DNA of 64,000 nucleotides from Xylogone sp. PMI_703. Its lineage: Eukaryota > Ascomycota > Leotiomycetes. Within the stretch, counting starts at the first letter, position 1. Every line of letters starts with the position of its first letter. Location: positions 310,001 through 374,000 of the forward strand of contig JAJTUQ010000005.1 of NCBI GenBank assembly GCA_021399445.1, written 5' to 3'. Of this stretch, positions 23,397 to 35,700 are shown in pieces. The position numbers and the translations under genes are program-made. The notes beneath the pieces were generated by a model. The model searched no databases, was not told the DNA's origin, and saw only the letters and a program-made list of their open reading frames with translations.

Positions 23397-24041
23397 TGTC
23401 TAGGATATAACAACGAACAGGCTATATTATATTCAGTCTGAACGTTCCCCGGAGCCTGTAGCAATGGATAGCATGTTTACTTTGATATAATCGCCTGACT
23501 TTATATCAATTCCCCCTGTTAATGATAATTTTCTAGCGCATTATGTGATTGGCCAATTCAAAAGCATTTGCCCTAGATGCAGCCGAATAGCATCATTGCT
23601 GAGCATAGTGATTGGCAAACTTGAGAGCAATTTGCTCCAGTTGCCACTAAATCAGATTATTGCTAAGCTTTGCCGCCTTGATGTCACCTTGGTGTTTCAA
23701 TATAGGAAGGCGATGTAGCAACCCATGTTACTAGCCCAGTCGGCCTGGAATAAACCGACTGTACCAAGTAATGACATTGGATCAGTGTAGCCAGCAGTAC
23801 AAACTTTAGGAGAAAATACAGACCGTATGATTAGCCATCAAAAAAATGTTGAAAGATTATAGCTACCAATACCACCGTGTAACCGTAACACTGTAGTATT
23901 TAACGTAGATAATACAGTATACAGCTGAACTTGGCTATAACGAAATAAGCTATAATGATACTTTACCTGCAATAGTATAAAACCTAGCCCTTCTCCGGTA
24001 ATATCGATAAGACGCTCTACTGTGCGGGTGATCAACTGTAT
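23397..24041. other. Intergenic with a diverged 63-65 bp tandem duplication
   Basis: No gene seen. The segments 23545-23607 and 23608-23672 are diverged direct copies (both start GTGATTGGC and end near ATTGCT.AGC). Confidence 0.5.
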
Positions 24042-25285
24042 CTACAAATCCTGTGCAGCTAACCAATCATGTGTAGCGCGGATTCCCTCCTTGCCACTAT
24101 AATGTAGTTGCCAGCAGTGTCCCGCGTTAGGCACTGCATACCAATCGTACTGACTGGCCGGATACAGCTCTGCCGTTTTGGCTAACAAACTCTCTGTCCC
24201 ACGGCCACAACCCCCAATTTCCAAACTTGAACCTTTTGGATTGCAAAAGATGTTGTCATGCTGCCCGGAGATCACAAAGATGGGCGACCTATATTTCGGG
24301 GCTATCTTGACTGCTGCATTGGCTGTCGCTCCTTCACCAACTGTCTGCGTGCCACGGTTTGCGTATTGGTACGCTGCGAACGTTGGGTCATAGCCACCAG
24401 GATTGTAGAACTCAAAAAGAAAGCCTTCCTGGGAGGTAGGTTGGACATACCCTTCCGGAAGGCTTCCATATCTTTTGGGTCTCGTAATAGCTGCTGGCTG
24501 TAATTTGAAGTTATCTATGGCGGCTGCCGCTTCTAGATCAGAGCTGAAGGCTGTCAACACTGTCGCATCGACATCGTTAGGGTACTTCGCGTTGAGGCTA
24601 TTGCCGATTAAAGAGCCGAAGCTGTGGCCGATGTAAATGATCTTGTTGAAGGTGCGAGGGAAAGGGGATGCTCCTGCACGAGCGAGCCTGGCAATGGTAT
24701 GAGAGACTTCAACATGTGCAGGCATCTGCACCACGACAATAGGATCAGGGTGGTCTGACTGGCCGTTTCCGAGGCGATCGATCGATAGCGTGGGATATCC
24801 TTGTTTGGATGCATAGGATATCCAGCTGTATTTATCGCCTGCAAAGCCACGGCCTGGAGGTCCTTCTCCAGACCACTATGTATGTCAGCTCTTGCATGGT
24901 CTAATTCCTCGGGCTGTGATTCTAGAGCATCAAAAATGGAGGTTCGAGTACGGACATAGTTTCGATCATACTGGCCGCCGTGCACAAGAAGCTGCAGTGA
25001 GTGTGTCCGAGAAGGTACTACAACCTCGGGGTCGCAGTAACGAGCAGCGATGTCGAAGGTACCATCGATAGGAACATCGGGGATCAAGCTTGGGTTTATC
25101 GAGGAGGCAGCTCTTGCATTGGATAGCATGGAAGACACGTTGTAATTCATACTCGAAATCTGAACAGGAATCATGATGCTGTAGCACCGTGGCTCTCGCT
25201 TTGCTACAGCACTCGCCACGGCCGAAGGGATGATGGCGGACAGAGCCAGGGTAAATACCCCTAGGAGACGTGGGCTACACGACAT
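24042..25285 (-). CDS. Secreted alpha/beta hydrolase
   Basis: Two minus-strand exons, 24956-25285 and 24042-24875, joined over an 80-bp intron (GAGCTGAC branch) give 387 aa; the join restores YSWISYASKQG and DRLGNGQSD. Residues 1-25 form a signal peptide (hydrophobic core LLGVFTLALSAIIPSA, Ala-X-Ala near 23-25, then a KRE site). The oxyanion loop is LVHGGQYDRNY and the nucleophile elbow GHSFGS places the serine at 195. A candidate acid is D in SGQHDNIFC and the base H in NAGHCWQLH. Family members hydrolyse esters or lactones; secretion suggests action on an external substrate. The promoter side faces TF-B. Confidence 0.85.
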
Positions 25286-26135
25286 GATTTAAGGCGTAAT
25301 CTCGAAAACTATGAGCACTCTTCAGCTGTACGGGCACAAGAGGGATAAGTCTACATTTTAAAGGCGAGCACAGCGAAGCCGCTCGGTCCGGGTTGAGATT
25401 CTAGGAGTCTTCAACTTAATGAGGATCGGCAAATTATCACCCCGGAGGTCTAGGATGCCGGAATGATGCTAATTGCATACCATGTTATTACAGTACTCTA
25501 TATAACGACCATGCTCTAACAATTAAGAGTAGAAATTCCATGCCAGGCAAGTGCAAAACATGGTTTGCCGCCTCTGATGCTAGAAAGTAACAAGTGATTC
25601 AAGACGGGGCCTCGGGTCTAGTTTAAACCACCGAAGCATTTTGGAGTTCATAGTACAGAGCCCAGGTTAGAACCATCATGGGCGGCAAAGACCATTAGAT
25701 TAGGTACAGTATTTACCATATTGCGGCTACACTCCCCTGACATTATGAAGAGGAGTGTCATACAAAAAAGAGTGCTTTAATTGAGGAGCGGTTAGTAATC
25801 ACCATTCACATATTCTAATAAGTAGACACTGTGTCATACACTAGTACTAATATGATGATATTGAATTGCGTTTAGAGTCAGAGGGCCAGAGAAAGGGTGT
25901 GATACTGTATATTCTCGAGGTCGGATAGTGAGCTAGGCAAATGTAACGCTAGACCGTGCGTATTGCCGACACTAAATTACGGTAATCGGCATCGGAAAAT
26001 ATTAGTAATATTGCATAACTACACTAAAATGCCGGGGCATGTGTTCATGCGCCCTTAATTAAAAGCCTGTGTATGTCCGCACCGAAATTCCGCAGTTAAC
26101 TCCCCTGGGTAAAAAGGTCTAGGGATTCCAGCGAG
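25286..26135. promoter_or_regulatory. Divergent intergenic region hydrolase / TF-B
   Basis: 850 bp between divergent starts. Contains a ~90-bp element (25905-25995) shared with 51694-51785 upstream of the reductase gene, including TAACGCTAGAC and GCGTATTG. Also CGG/CCG triplets (TCGGCATCGG near 25986). No gene seen. Confidence 0.45.
25905..25995 (+). repeat. Shared upstream element, copy 1
   Basis: Matches 51694-51785: GTATATTCTC, GAGGTCG, ATAGTG.GCTAG, GCAAAT.TAACGCTAGAC and GCGTATTG occur in the same order with few indels. Confidence 0.65.
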
Positions 26136-27977
26136 ATGCAGGACCTATCTAGCAATTTAGCCACCTATTCGCAACACGCATGCCATCCTTGCAAACGTGC
26201 CAAAAGACGCTGCGATCGCTCCTTTCCCCGGTGCTCGCTCTGCAATCAGTATGCTGATTCTGCCGCGAAGCTTTGTGAGTTGGGTTTGTACTGACAATCA
26301 TGTTCTAACAGGCGAGGCATTGCATGTGACTATCCATACCGCCGTAAAGAGCGAGAGCGGCGTAGGACAGATGCGGACCAGAGCATATCGCCGTTTGGGG
26401 AGTCTGGAGAGAAAAGGGATGCCGGCCACCATGGGCTCTTCGAATGGGACACCTCCGAGCTTCTCGCCGTCCACTTTTTAGATCCGGACATATTCTCCCA
26501 GATGCGATTGGAGGTAGGTAAAATTCACGTTACCACTCCCAAGCTGGTGGATGGCCTGGTGGGCAGCATATCCGACATTCATGCCACTGCGAATATTCAC
26601 TTCGATGCCGTCCATACGTGGATGCCAATCGTGTCAAAACAGCTATTCTTTGAACATCTACCGAATCGTCTTTTTCAAAGAAGGGCTGAGTTGTATCTAC
26701 TAACTTTGTCCATGAAACTTTGTTCCACACTTGGTGTGACCACTCCCAGGACTGTCCTCTATAGGGCAGTCAAAGAACTATATTTTGATATCGAGACCTC
26801 CGGCGTACTGTCCATTCAAGTCCTTCAATCCGGCATTTTGATTGCTCTTTACGAAATGGGTCATGCAATGTATCCAGCATGTTTGCTTTCAATAGCAAAC
26901 TGTGCTCGTTATGGTACTGCACTGGGCATTAACGAGACGGTTAATGGCACAGCCGTGAGACAAGTACCGTGGATTGAAGAGGAAGAATATCGCCGAGTCT
27001 GGTGGGCCATCGTGATACTCGATAGGTGCGTTGGTTTGCTTTGCTGCAAGTCTTGTTCCCTACTCTACCACCGTTGCTGAGCGTCCGTTACAGGTTTGCC
27101 AACCTCTGCGACCCAGGGCGGCAACTGGTTACACCAAACCCTACCACAACAACCTATTTACCGGTTGATGACACGGCCTGGGACGAAGGAGTAAGCGCTT
27201 CTCACAGTGCACCCTCCCCCCTTTTTAACCCGCTGACAATCTGAAAGACATCACGCCCAGAGCATGCATTTACAATCGGCTCGTCCTCTGGCTTCCATTT
27301 AGGTCGTTTTGCTAGATTTGCGCAGGTTGCGTATCTTCTGACTCAAGCTCTTGAACAAGCAGCAGAAGAGCCCAGCGCAAACCCCCAGCTACAGCGTACC
27401 ATCATTGCGCTAGTCAACCTTTCCAACATAGAGGGGCATCTGAGGAGATGGGTTTTCTGCACCCAGATGGCGGTGTGTCATAGGTAAGGTTTTCTGTCCT
27501 TTCCTCAAAACCCTTAAGCTGAACAACGAGAGTGCTATCCTGCTCTTGGAAAATCGGCGGTGGTCCCCCAACAACGATAATGCGAAAACTTCAGGATTGT
27601 CAGCTGTACCGATATCAGCTGAAGTTACAGTTGCAATGGAAGCGGCATTTGATATGATAACTTACCTCTTCGTTGACTCCGGTGACCCGCCGCGCGATCG
27701 TAGCTCCCCTTTCCTACCACACTTCTTGTATTCAACTGGACGGATGTATTTAAGGATCGCTGAGGGGATGAAAGATGGACTCTCTCATACCAGTGACAAG
27801 CTCAGTGTGCTGAAACAAGCACTACGCGGTCTCAATAATCGCTGGCTGGTTGCCGGTATGTAATAGCCCCTGGGCCCCCGTGACGCAGTCTTTAACAAAC
27901 AAGCAAAATTAGGTGTGTACCTCTCACTTCTGGAAAGAAGAGAAGTTTTGTTGCAAATTTATAATGATTCAAAATGA
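26136..27977 (+). CDS. Zn(II)2Cys6 transcription factor (TF-B)
   Basis: Six exons, 26136-26248, 26312-27025, 27094-27190, 27263-27483, 27533-27855 and 27913-27977, give 510 aa with all phases closing. The zinc cluster has cysteines 16, 19, 26, 33, 36 and 43 (CX2CX6CX6CX2CX6C) followed by a basic stretch (YRRKERERRR). The regulatory domain carries HTWMPIVSKQLFF, EYRRVWWAIVILDR and FHLGRFARFAQV. Exon number, exon 3 length (97 bp), last-exon length (65 bp) and every phase match TF-A, so the two are duplicates. It lies between the secreted hydrolase and the decayed FAD monooxygenase, likely former targets (inference). Confidence 0.88.
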
Positions 27978-28323
27978 TTACGTCTACGCTTCTACAGCCA
28001 CACTGTGTGCGCTTCACATGTCATGCCACTACTATTAGACTGTGATCACCGCCTTGGTGTTTGTAGCCTTAGTAGTAATAAAGTATTATTAAACAGATAA
28101 AAGCTTTCGAAAATATTAAATTAAATTCCGAGAGTTTAAAATACATTGATTATCCCAATATATTTAGTCAATAAGGTAGATTATTAATTATAGATAAACA
28201 GGTAATGTAAACCTTAAAACCGGTGACTTTATACCTAAGTAACACTATTTAGCTGATAAGCTTTCTGTTGACATAGAAACACCAAAAGCTCCACCTATCG
28301 CGACCAGTTTATCTGACAGACAC
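27978..28323. other. Short AT-rich intergenic stretch
   Basis: About 350 bp, 3' side of TF-B and of the monooxygenase remnant. Nothing recognised. Confidence 0.4.
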
Positions 28324-29226
28324 CTATGGAAAAGTAAAAGTATAACCACCTGCCAGCTCAAGCCCAATAGGCAGACCGTTATACCATTTAACCCCACCCT
28401 CACAGTCCTGCTCTCTCTGCGATGCTAGCTTCTCGTCAATATCTTTGCCCAGGTCGTAGCCAAACTAACATCAATAAGTCAATCGTAATCTTCACATATT
28501 AACTTACGCATTCATCTCCTCTATTGTTAGGACCTGTTTGGCTTCTTCTTCCGTAACAAGTTCTGTAGTCGCCTCGCTGGAGAAACCAGTTTGTTAGCCG
28601 CTGTTGTAACGTTTTGTGTATGATCTAAGTGCAAACCTACCGATACGCGCCTTGATGTCGTAAGTAGCCGTTGCCGAAGCGGCCTGGACGAGTGTAGCCC
28701 GTGGCAGCCGAACTTGATCGTAAACTTTAAGCGCATCTCTAACGCTTCCATTAAAATATAGTTCATTGAAGAGAATACTTAGAGCAGCCGCATCCCCAAT
28801 GGCCATACAAGCACCTTGGCTCTAATAGGGCATCATCTATCATCACCTATCAGTCCTAGTTGTCTGCTATATACTACCACACACGTTGAACCAAGCGCAA
28901 AAAGGGGATCAAGGTAAAACTTCATACCGGATGTCCAGCATCACCGAGCAACGCAGCGACGCCTTTTGAAATATAGGGGTAGGGTTCGCTGTAATTAACG
29001 GTGAGGAGTAGGCCTTTGCGATCAAGAAAGTCTTCACATACTGGATCCACAGGCGCCACGGGTGGGTGTCCGTTCCAATAGCGAGATGATACTTGACCTG
29101 CTGGTCAAGTTCGGGGAATGGCGCAAGGAGTTCTTCGACGGGACGGCTCCGATCACCACAGCTCTGGCCTGAGTAATCTCCCATCTCCTGGGGGAAGAAG
29201 CAGTGGTAAGACACTGTACGGTACAT
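28324..29226 (-). pseudogene. FAD-dependent aromatic-ring monooxygenase, truncated and broken
   Basis: C-terminal half of a salicylate-hydroxylase-like flavoprotein monooxygenase. Readable blocks are ELLAPFPELDQQV, then across an intron EPYPYISKGVAALLGDAGHP (the GD-x-A-H-P FAD/substrate motif), MMPY and SQGACMAIGDAAALSILF, and the C-terminus LGKDIDEKLASQRE ending at 28324. Damage: the N-terminal NAD/FAD-binding half with GxGxxG is absent before the F-box gene; a TAG at 28822-28824 interrupts the normally invariant Q between MMPY and SQGA; and the best-fitting acceptor of the next intron reads TG (28587-28588) instead of AG. The family hydroxylates aromatic acids using NAD(P)H and O2. Clearly a relic. 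Confidence 0.8.
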
Positions 29227-29389
29227 TACACTAGAGGGCTCGCCGTGCCCTTACTAATTTGGATGTAGTCGTATGGTCCGTGAATGCCGGTATCGGGGTT
29301 ACGTGTCGATTTAGTTCCGGCCTAATTTGAATAAAAATCTTCAACAACTACCCACATTTGAGCACTTTCAACACAGTATTTTATTGAGT

Positions 29390-30819
29390 ATGGCTTCTAT
29401 TGAACCAATTAACCCGCTTCCACAGGGTGTACTGTTCCTCCCAATTGATCTACTCCAGATCGTAATAGAACATCTATCGCTGAAAGATCTTCAAGCTGTA
29501 CGGCTAGTATGCAAAACGTTCGAGAGATGTGCAGTGAGCAAACTGTTCTATCATGTTCGAGTTTGGATGCAGAGCCAGAGTCTCGAGAGGTAAGTTAATA
29601 TTTTTTCAAGCAGTAGACCTGAAGCTTTTAACTTCTATAATTCTCTTTATGTATATTGCTAATTCGTTGTTGTACACTATTACTCAGGCTGCTTAACATT
29701 TCACGATGTGATAACATCCGACAACATGTAAAAAGATTGTCTATAGGCCTTGAACTCCTAGAAACAAATGCGCCAAGCAAAAGCCTCTTCTTACAAAGGT
29801 TATATCATCAGACAGTCCCCTTATCACAACGAGTATCGGAACCACTCAGCTTTGATAACATTGGCCAGTATACAGAGAACCAAGATTGGACTCCTAGGCT
29901 AGTTTTAACCGCGTATAATACATACGTAAAGCTTATAGAAGAGCAAAAACTATTAGAAGAGACTGGAATGGATAGTATTAGTCTAGCTGTTGCATTTGCT
30001 GGTTTACACAACTTACAGTCCGTGGTAATACAATCTACCAACTTTGAGCAAATAAATTCAGACCAGTTATTTAAAGATGTTCGCGAATTACAGAATTTGA
30101 TCTTTTTATGTCCTTACATAAATCAGATTTTCCGGCCTTCAGATACTGGTAGAATTCACTTTCGCAACTTCCTCCGAGCTGCAAGCGTTAATAGCCTCAA
30201 AATCTTGGAACTCATTATCACTGATGATCGAAGATTTGTGATACCAGAGAATTTACGGGTTCATCCGGGTGACCTTCTTATGTGTAAAAAAGCTATTGCA
30301 CATATCCGGCGTTTATACATCGAATTGCCTCAATATAACCATCAGGGTGAATATATTGCTGGGTATTTTGAAAATCAACTCGGAGTTTTTATACAGTCAA
30401 TGTCACTTCTAGAAGATTTAACTATTATTGCACGGTCTTCTAGTAGTTATGTGCCATGGCTTACAACATGGGAACCATTTCGAATTCCTTTATTACGGAC
30501 TATCAGTGTACAATGCATTGACTTTATAGAAGATGACCTCTTCCAGTTCATGGAAAGACATGCAGAGACACTTAGAGTAGTAGAATTATCTGCCATTGAG
30601 ATGCGTGATGGTTCCTTTTCATCCTTGTTTAAACGGATGAGGGATACTTTAAATCTTGAGCGACTTACTCTTAGTGGAATTTTCCAAGATATTGAAGGGT
30701 CTTACGTGCATTATTCACCTAAGGTCATGAGAGCTATTGAGAAGTTTGTTACTCGTCGCTCTCCAAAATACCCATACGAGGAGGTATTACGGTGTTTATA
30801 CGAACAGACGATTAGTTAA
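29390..30819 (+). CDS. F-box protein
   Basis: Exons 29390-29589 and 29688-30819 (98-bp intron) give 443 aa. An F-box occupies about residues 17-56 (LPIDLLQIVIEHLSLKDLQAV, RLVCKTFERCAV), which would bind Skp1 in an SCF ubiquitin ligase. The rest is a leucine-rich, repeat-poor body with segments such as LEDLTIIARSSS and LRVVELSAIEMRD, typical of the large fungal family of lineage-specific F-box proteins. The start is the ATG at 29390 just before the box. Base composition is more AT-rich than the neighbouring enzyme genes. Partners and substrate unknown. Confidence 0.85.
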
Positions 30820-31970
30820 TAAATATCAGCTGCATTGCAATAGATTTCTGCACTGTCATAGATCTTGAGAGTTTAGAGATCTGGGACCGAGAATAGGGTT
30901 GGATCCTACATTAGGGTTGTCAGAACCGGTGGATACGCGCTGTACGTAAAGGCGTAAGCCTTTACGTGAATAGCTTCGAATAACACCATATACTAACCGT
31001 AGAATCGGTTATATACTGTCGTACCGCTCTTTCATACCCATTCAACATAGGCCGATCCTGATATTTAATATTCACTTCTCTTCGTGCCCTACTATGTATT
31101 TTCCCACTATAAATATAGCTGTAGATATCTCGTAGGATAGACGATTCAATTCATCTTCACATTCCATAGTTGAGTTCCTGTAACGATACAGTATATCGGG
31201 ACCCCCAGGTTCCGACAAGGGTATGGTACAGTATGCCGTGAAATTATGAAACTAGAATTAGCATTTAATATAGAAAGCTTCTTTACCTTGTTCCCTCCTC
31301 CACTTTCATTAATTATTGATCATTTTAGCTAGCCCATTCTCACTACAAACTCTCGAAGTTTAAGTCCTCCGATATCATCGACTTCAGATTAGATGGTAGA
31401 ATATTATATAATCAACTATAGAGCTAAGTTAGGCAGGCCTCTAGGTCGGACATTAGATAGTTTATCGTTCCTAAGTCCTCTCGCCCCTGAATTCTGCTGC
31501 GTTCAGCTTTTGTGTCAATAAATTTTAAGGTAAGATGAACGGATATAATTAAAGTACTCTTTGTTCCGCTATTATCCCGTAGACTCCGGACATAGAGATG
31601 AGCACTTCGAGCTTAGAGCAGCAGTCAGCTTGTACAGAGTGATTACGGAGGAACTTACAAGTACTACTAGCTACAATGTGTAAGTTATTCTTGAATTTAT
31701 CTCTATGATTTCACTTCAGGTACTTAGTGAAGTGTTTTCGTAGAGTTACCCCGCGTGAAAATCGTGCTTGCTTGAGTGTCATTTAACCATTCTATATTCC
31801 ATGCAGGTTGGAAATCGGATCGATCAAATCGATCAGATATAGTCCTCGTTATCTCTATCTAGGGAGTTTTAACCTATCAATCGAAATACTTGCCTCCAAT
31901 TATCTCCTTCAAAGAGACCAAGAGGGAAAGACGGCTGATAAATCCTGGATTTACTCCAGGTCCGAAAGTA
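30820..31970. other. Intergenic, no gene recognised
   Basis: 1.15 kb with short frames only; possibly contains one end of the hAT relic. Confidence 0.4.
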
Positions 31971-32579
31971 TTAAACCATTACCGCAATATGATGCCGTAA
32001 ACGTGATCGGAATGGCGTTATCATCCTCCCACAGCTACTGAAATCCCTCTCCGTCTCTGATGAAGACAAGGCTATTGTAAGAAAGTCAACAGCCATATAA
32101 GATAGCCTTGGAAAGCGTACAACACTAACGTCTCTCCACCACGCAATTGGGTCAGCTTTATAGGAAGCATTCTCAACCGGTGGCTCGGATAAGTACTGAT
32201 CGAGCCCATCATGCGCTTGCAAGAGCGTTGACTTCTTACTTTGTCGACTCTGCTGTACTTAAAGCTCGGGATACGTCTCAGGACAAAGCTCCCGAATAAC
32301 CCATCGAACGGCTGAATGCAAGCCGGCGCTCAACATAATCGAAGCCGCCGTTTCCAGCTGTTAAAATACCATTAGAAGCATCTTCAAGAGACATGCTCTT
32401 ATACCTCTCTTCCCAGATTGTCATTAGACTTGTCTTATAAGCCCGTTTCCATGCTAACATTTGACGAGAAGGTAGTTAACTCCAGAGCCGCTCAAGTACT
32501 CGCCATTTCTCGCAAGGATGGAATCCAACAGCTGTTATACAACCAGAATCTGAGTAATTACTTAGTCATCTACGTACAT
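31971..32579 (-). mobile_element. hAT transposase C-terminal remnant
   Basis: Minus-strand frames recall the end of fungal hAT transposases: HPCEKWRVLERLW (near 32520), WEERYKSM, then after a frame break DPIAWWRDVSVVRFPRLS and the dimerisation segment SSETERDFSSCGRM. Stops and at least one frameshift (around 32222-32280) show it is dead. Copia B is inserted at its upstream end. Confidence 0.75.
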
Positions 32580-32770
32580 TGTCAGAGATATTGCTTACGT
32601 AATTGGTGTTGGCCAATCATAGCTGTAGAAGCTAACGGTCGGTAAAAGAGAAGAGTTTTACCGGTTTATCCCTATGTACAGTACATCATCAAGACTAGCA
32701 ACGAATAGAGTCTTTGTACCATACAATTTATATGTGGAGTAGCCTAACTACTGTGCCATAACCTCTGACA
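32580..32770 (+). repeat. 5' LTR of copia B
   Basis: 191 bp, preceded by TSD TACAT. Confidence 0.93.
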
Positions 32771-35700
32771 GGTTATGAGCCCGGGTAGCTCGCAATGGAG
32801 ACTGTATCTTCAAGCTCCAACTTAACTACGGCCGGAGGTCGAGGTCTTCCTAATGGCTATTACTACAGCAAATATGGAGATATCGCAATTCTTAATGGCC
32901 AGAACTATATAAAGTTCAAGTGTACTTACGAAATAGCTTTTATAGTCATAGATATTATAGATATGATCTTAAGAACTAATCAAAGGTTTAACAGAATCAT
33001 CAAAAGCCGTAAATGAGATTCGAGAACTAACAAAGTTATTCAGATAATAATTAACTCTGTTATCCCCGGAATACAGAATAATATCATTACCAGACTCAAG
33101 GAAAAGAAGCTAAAGAAAGTCTAGGACATATTAATCAAATATGACCACTTTACGAATATAACTTATTAGTTATTAATCAAGAACCAATTCATGAAGGAAA
33201 AGTAGAATATATAAACAGAAACTATTTAGTAATTCATTAAGTGACTTAAGACATATAAAAGTTGACTGATCAAAAGTATTACAGACATAGAAATACAGTT
33301 ATAACTCTTTGACTTTCTTTTTGTTGATTCTTTCTAGGAAATTATCCGTTAGTACATTTACCTCCAGAACTTTAAGTTAAAAAAGTTCATTATTTTCCTT
33401 GACATTAATTATAAATGTTACAAATTTACTTATATTTTTACGGATATTATATAAGTTTCTACGAACGTTGTATAATCCGGAGAATTAAGATAATAGAAGG
33501 GTAAAGGTGAAAAACGAGGCAGTAAATCTAAGAGTGGTAATAAAGGTTTAAAAAGCAAGAAAAGCTTTGATTTAAGGTCTGGGGACTAAGAAAAGCTCGA
33601 ATCTGATTAATGTTAATTCTGTCTCAAGAAAGATTATTATATAAAAGACTGTAGATAGTTCAAGAAAGTTTAAGCAAAAACAAGAAATATCTTTGAAGAA
33701 AGAACTAAAGAAAAGTATATAAATATTATTATATATATACTTTCTACAAATAACGATAATAATTATTATTTTTGTAGTTTATATAATTATATAAATGATC
33801 AATATACTTTAATTATATTTGTTAATTAACTTGTAAACTAGATTATTGACTTAAGTACCTCAAAATACTTTAGTAATTATACTAAAGATTTTAGTACATT
33901 AATAAAACGTTAAAATGTTCTTAGAATTATAAGAGTAGTCAATAAAGTAATAATTGAAGTCTTAAAACAAGGACAAGTCATAATCAAGACCATCAAAAAC
34001 AATGTCTTAATTAATAATGTTTAATATACTCTAGAATTATATTTTAAGTTAATTTTTATTAATATACTTAATAAAGTCAAGTTTATAGTTATATTTGAGA
34101 ATTTTAAAGTAAAAGTTATTTTTAGCAAAAAAGTTCAGTTTGAAGAGATCTATAAAAATAACTTATATTTAGTCAATTAACTAATAGAATCTGTTTTTAT
34201 AACATTAGTTAAAAGCTTAAAGCTTGTCTTTACAGATTTTAATACTTTACGTGAATTATAACATAATTGTTTGAGATATACTAATTATTGGAATGTAGAT
34301 ATTATACTAAAATATATTATAAGTATAAATTTCCGTAAACTAAAGCCTAATGAACAGTCATCAGGAAAAACAGTTTATGAAGTCTGTTTGATCAGAAGAA
34401 TAAAGGAATTTTTTTATAAGAGTATTAATATCTGAACTACTCTAAAAAGACAATATTTATATTGTAATATCTCAGGAATTAAATTACAAAATGTTAAAGA
34501 ATATAAATACTTTTTCTTAGTTATAGATAATGTTATCTGATATATTTAGATAAAGTTCTTACGAACTAAAGAATTAACTGAAGTTTATTATGCTTTTAGA
34601 GAATTACTTTTACAGATTAAACAAGAGTATAATACTAAAGTAATATACATACAAGTTAATAATGGAAAAAGTAAGTTTAGAGAAGTGTTTAAACAATTCT
34701 TATTGAGTCTAGGAATTTAACTTAAATCGTTATCCTCTTATAAACACTTTTTGAATAAAGTTATTAAATATATAATATAAACCATTAATAAGTTTGCTAG
34801 ATTTATATTATACTGAGCCAAATTATTTTATAGATTTTGATGTTATATCATAAAATATATTATATGACTCAAAAATCGAATTCTAACTACTATATTATCT
34901 TATAGATTATAATCAAAAGTAATAACTTCTTTCGAAGTATATTATGACTATAAATTAAATCTCTTATAACTATAAGTATTCAGATATACTATTTATAACT
35001 TTAGACCAAAAAAATTATGCTTAATTATACAAATACCTAGAATTCGAGATGAATTTATATATATAAGCTAAAGTACTATTTTAGTAGTTAAACTTGTAAA
35101 CTCATAAATATATCAAGAATATATTTTTGTAGATATTAATGTTTATAAATATACATTCTCTAAAGTTACAGATATTATTAATAAACTAGTAAAATATAAA
35201 GATATAATTATTAAAAGTCTTCTTACAGAAAAACCTATAAATCTTTTATTTATAACTCTTCCGGAAAATGAAGATAAACCTGTTGTTAAACAAGAGGAAC
35301 ACTTTATAACTGTTGTTGAATAGTCAAAAGTATTATATACTCTGATAAAAAGCTTTTTAGAAAAGTCAAGCAATAATATAACTAGAATTAGTACTGAACA
35401 GACTATAAAGCCTGAGGTTAAGACAGGAGAGTTAACTAGTATATATCAGGTTATAAAATTTTAGGTTGTTAGACTAAGTATTTTGGTAAAGTCAAAGACT
35501 TTTGTAATAAGTAAGAAATATTATAAACACAAAAATATTCTTAATCCAGAGATATTCTAGTTTATTAAATCAAAGAAACACTTTAAGAAGAAAGTCTTTT
35601 CAGATAATATAACTATGATAATTACTGAATTTCAAAAAAGTTATACTATATTATTTAAGATCTTTATGACCCAAGAAATACTCAAAAAAGATCTTGACAA

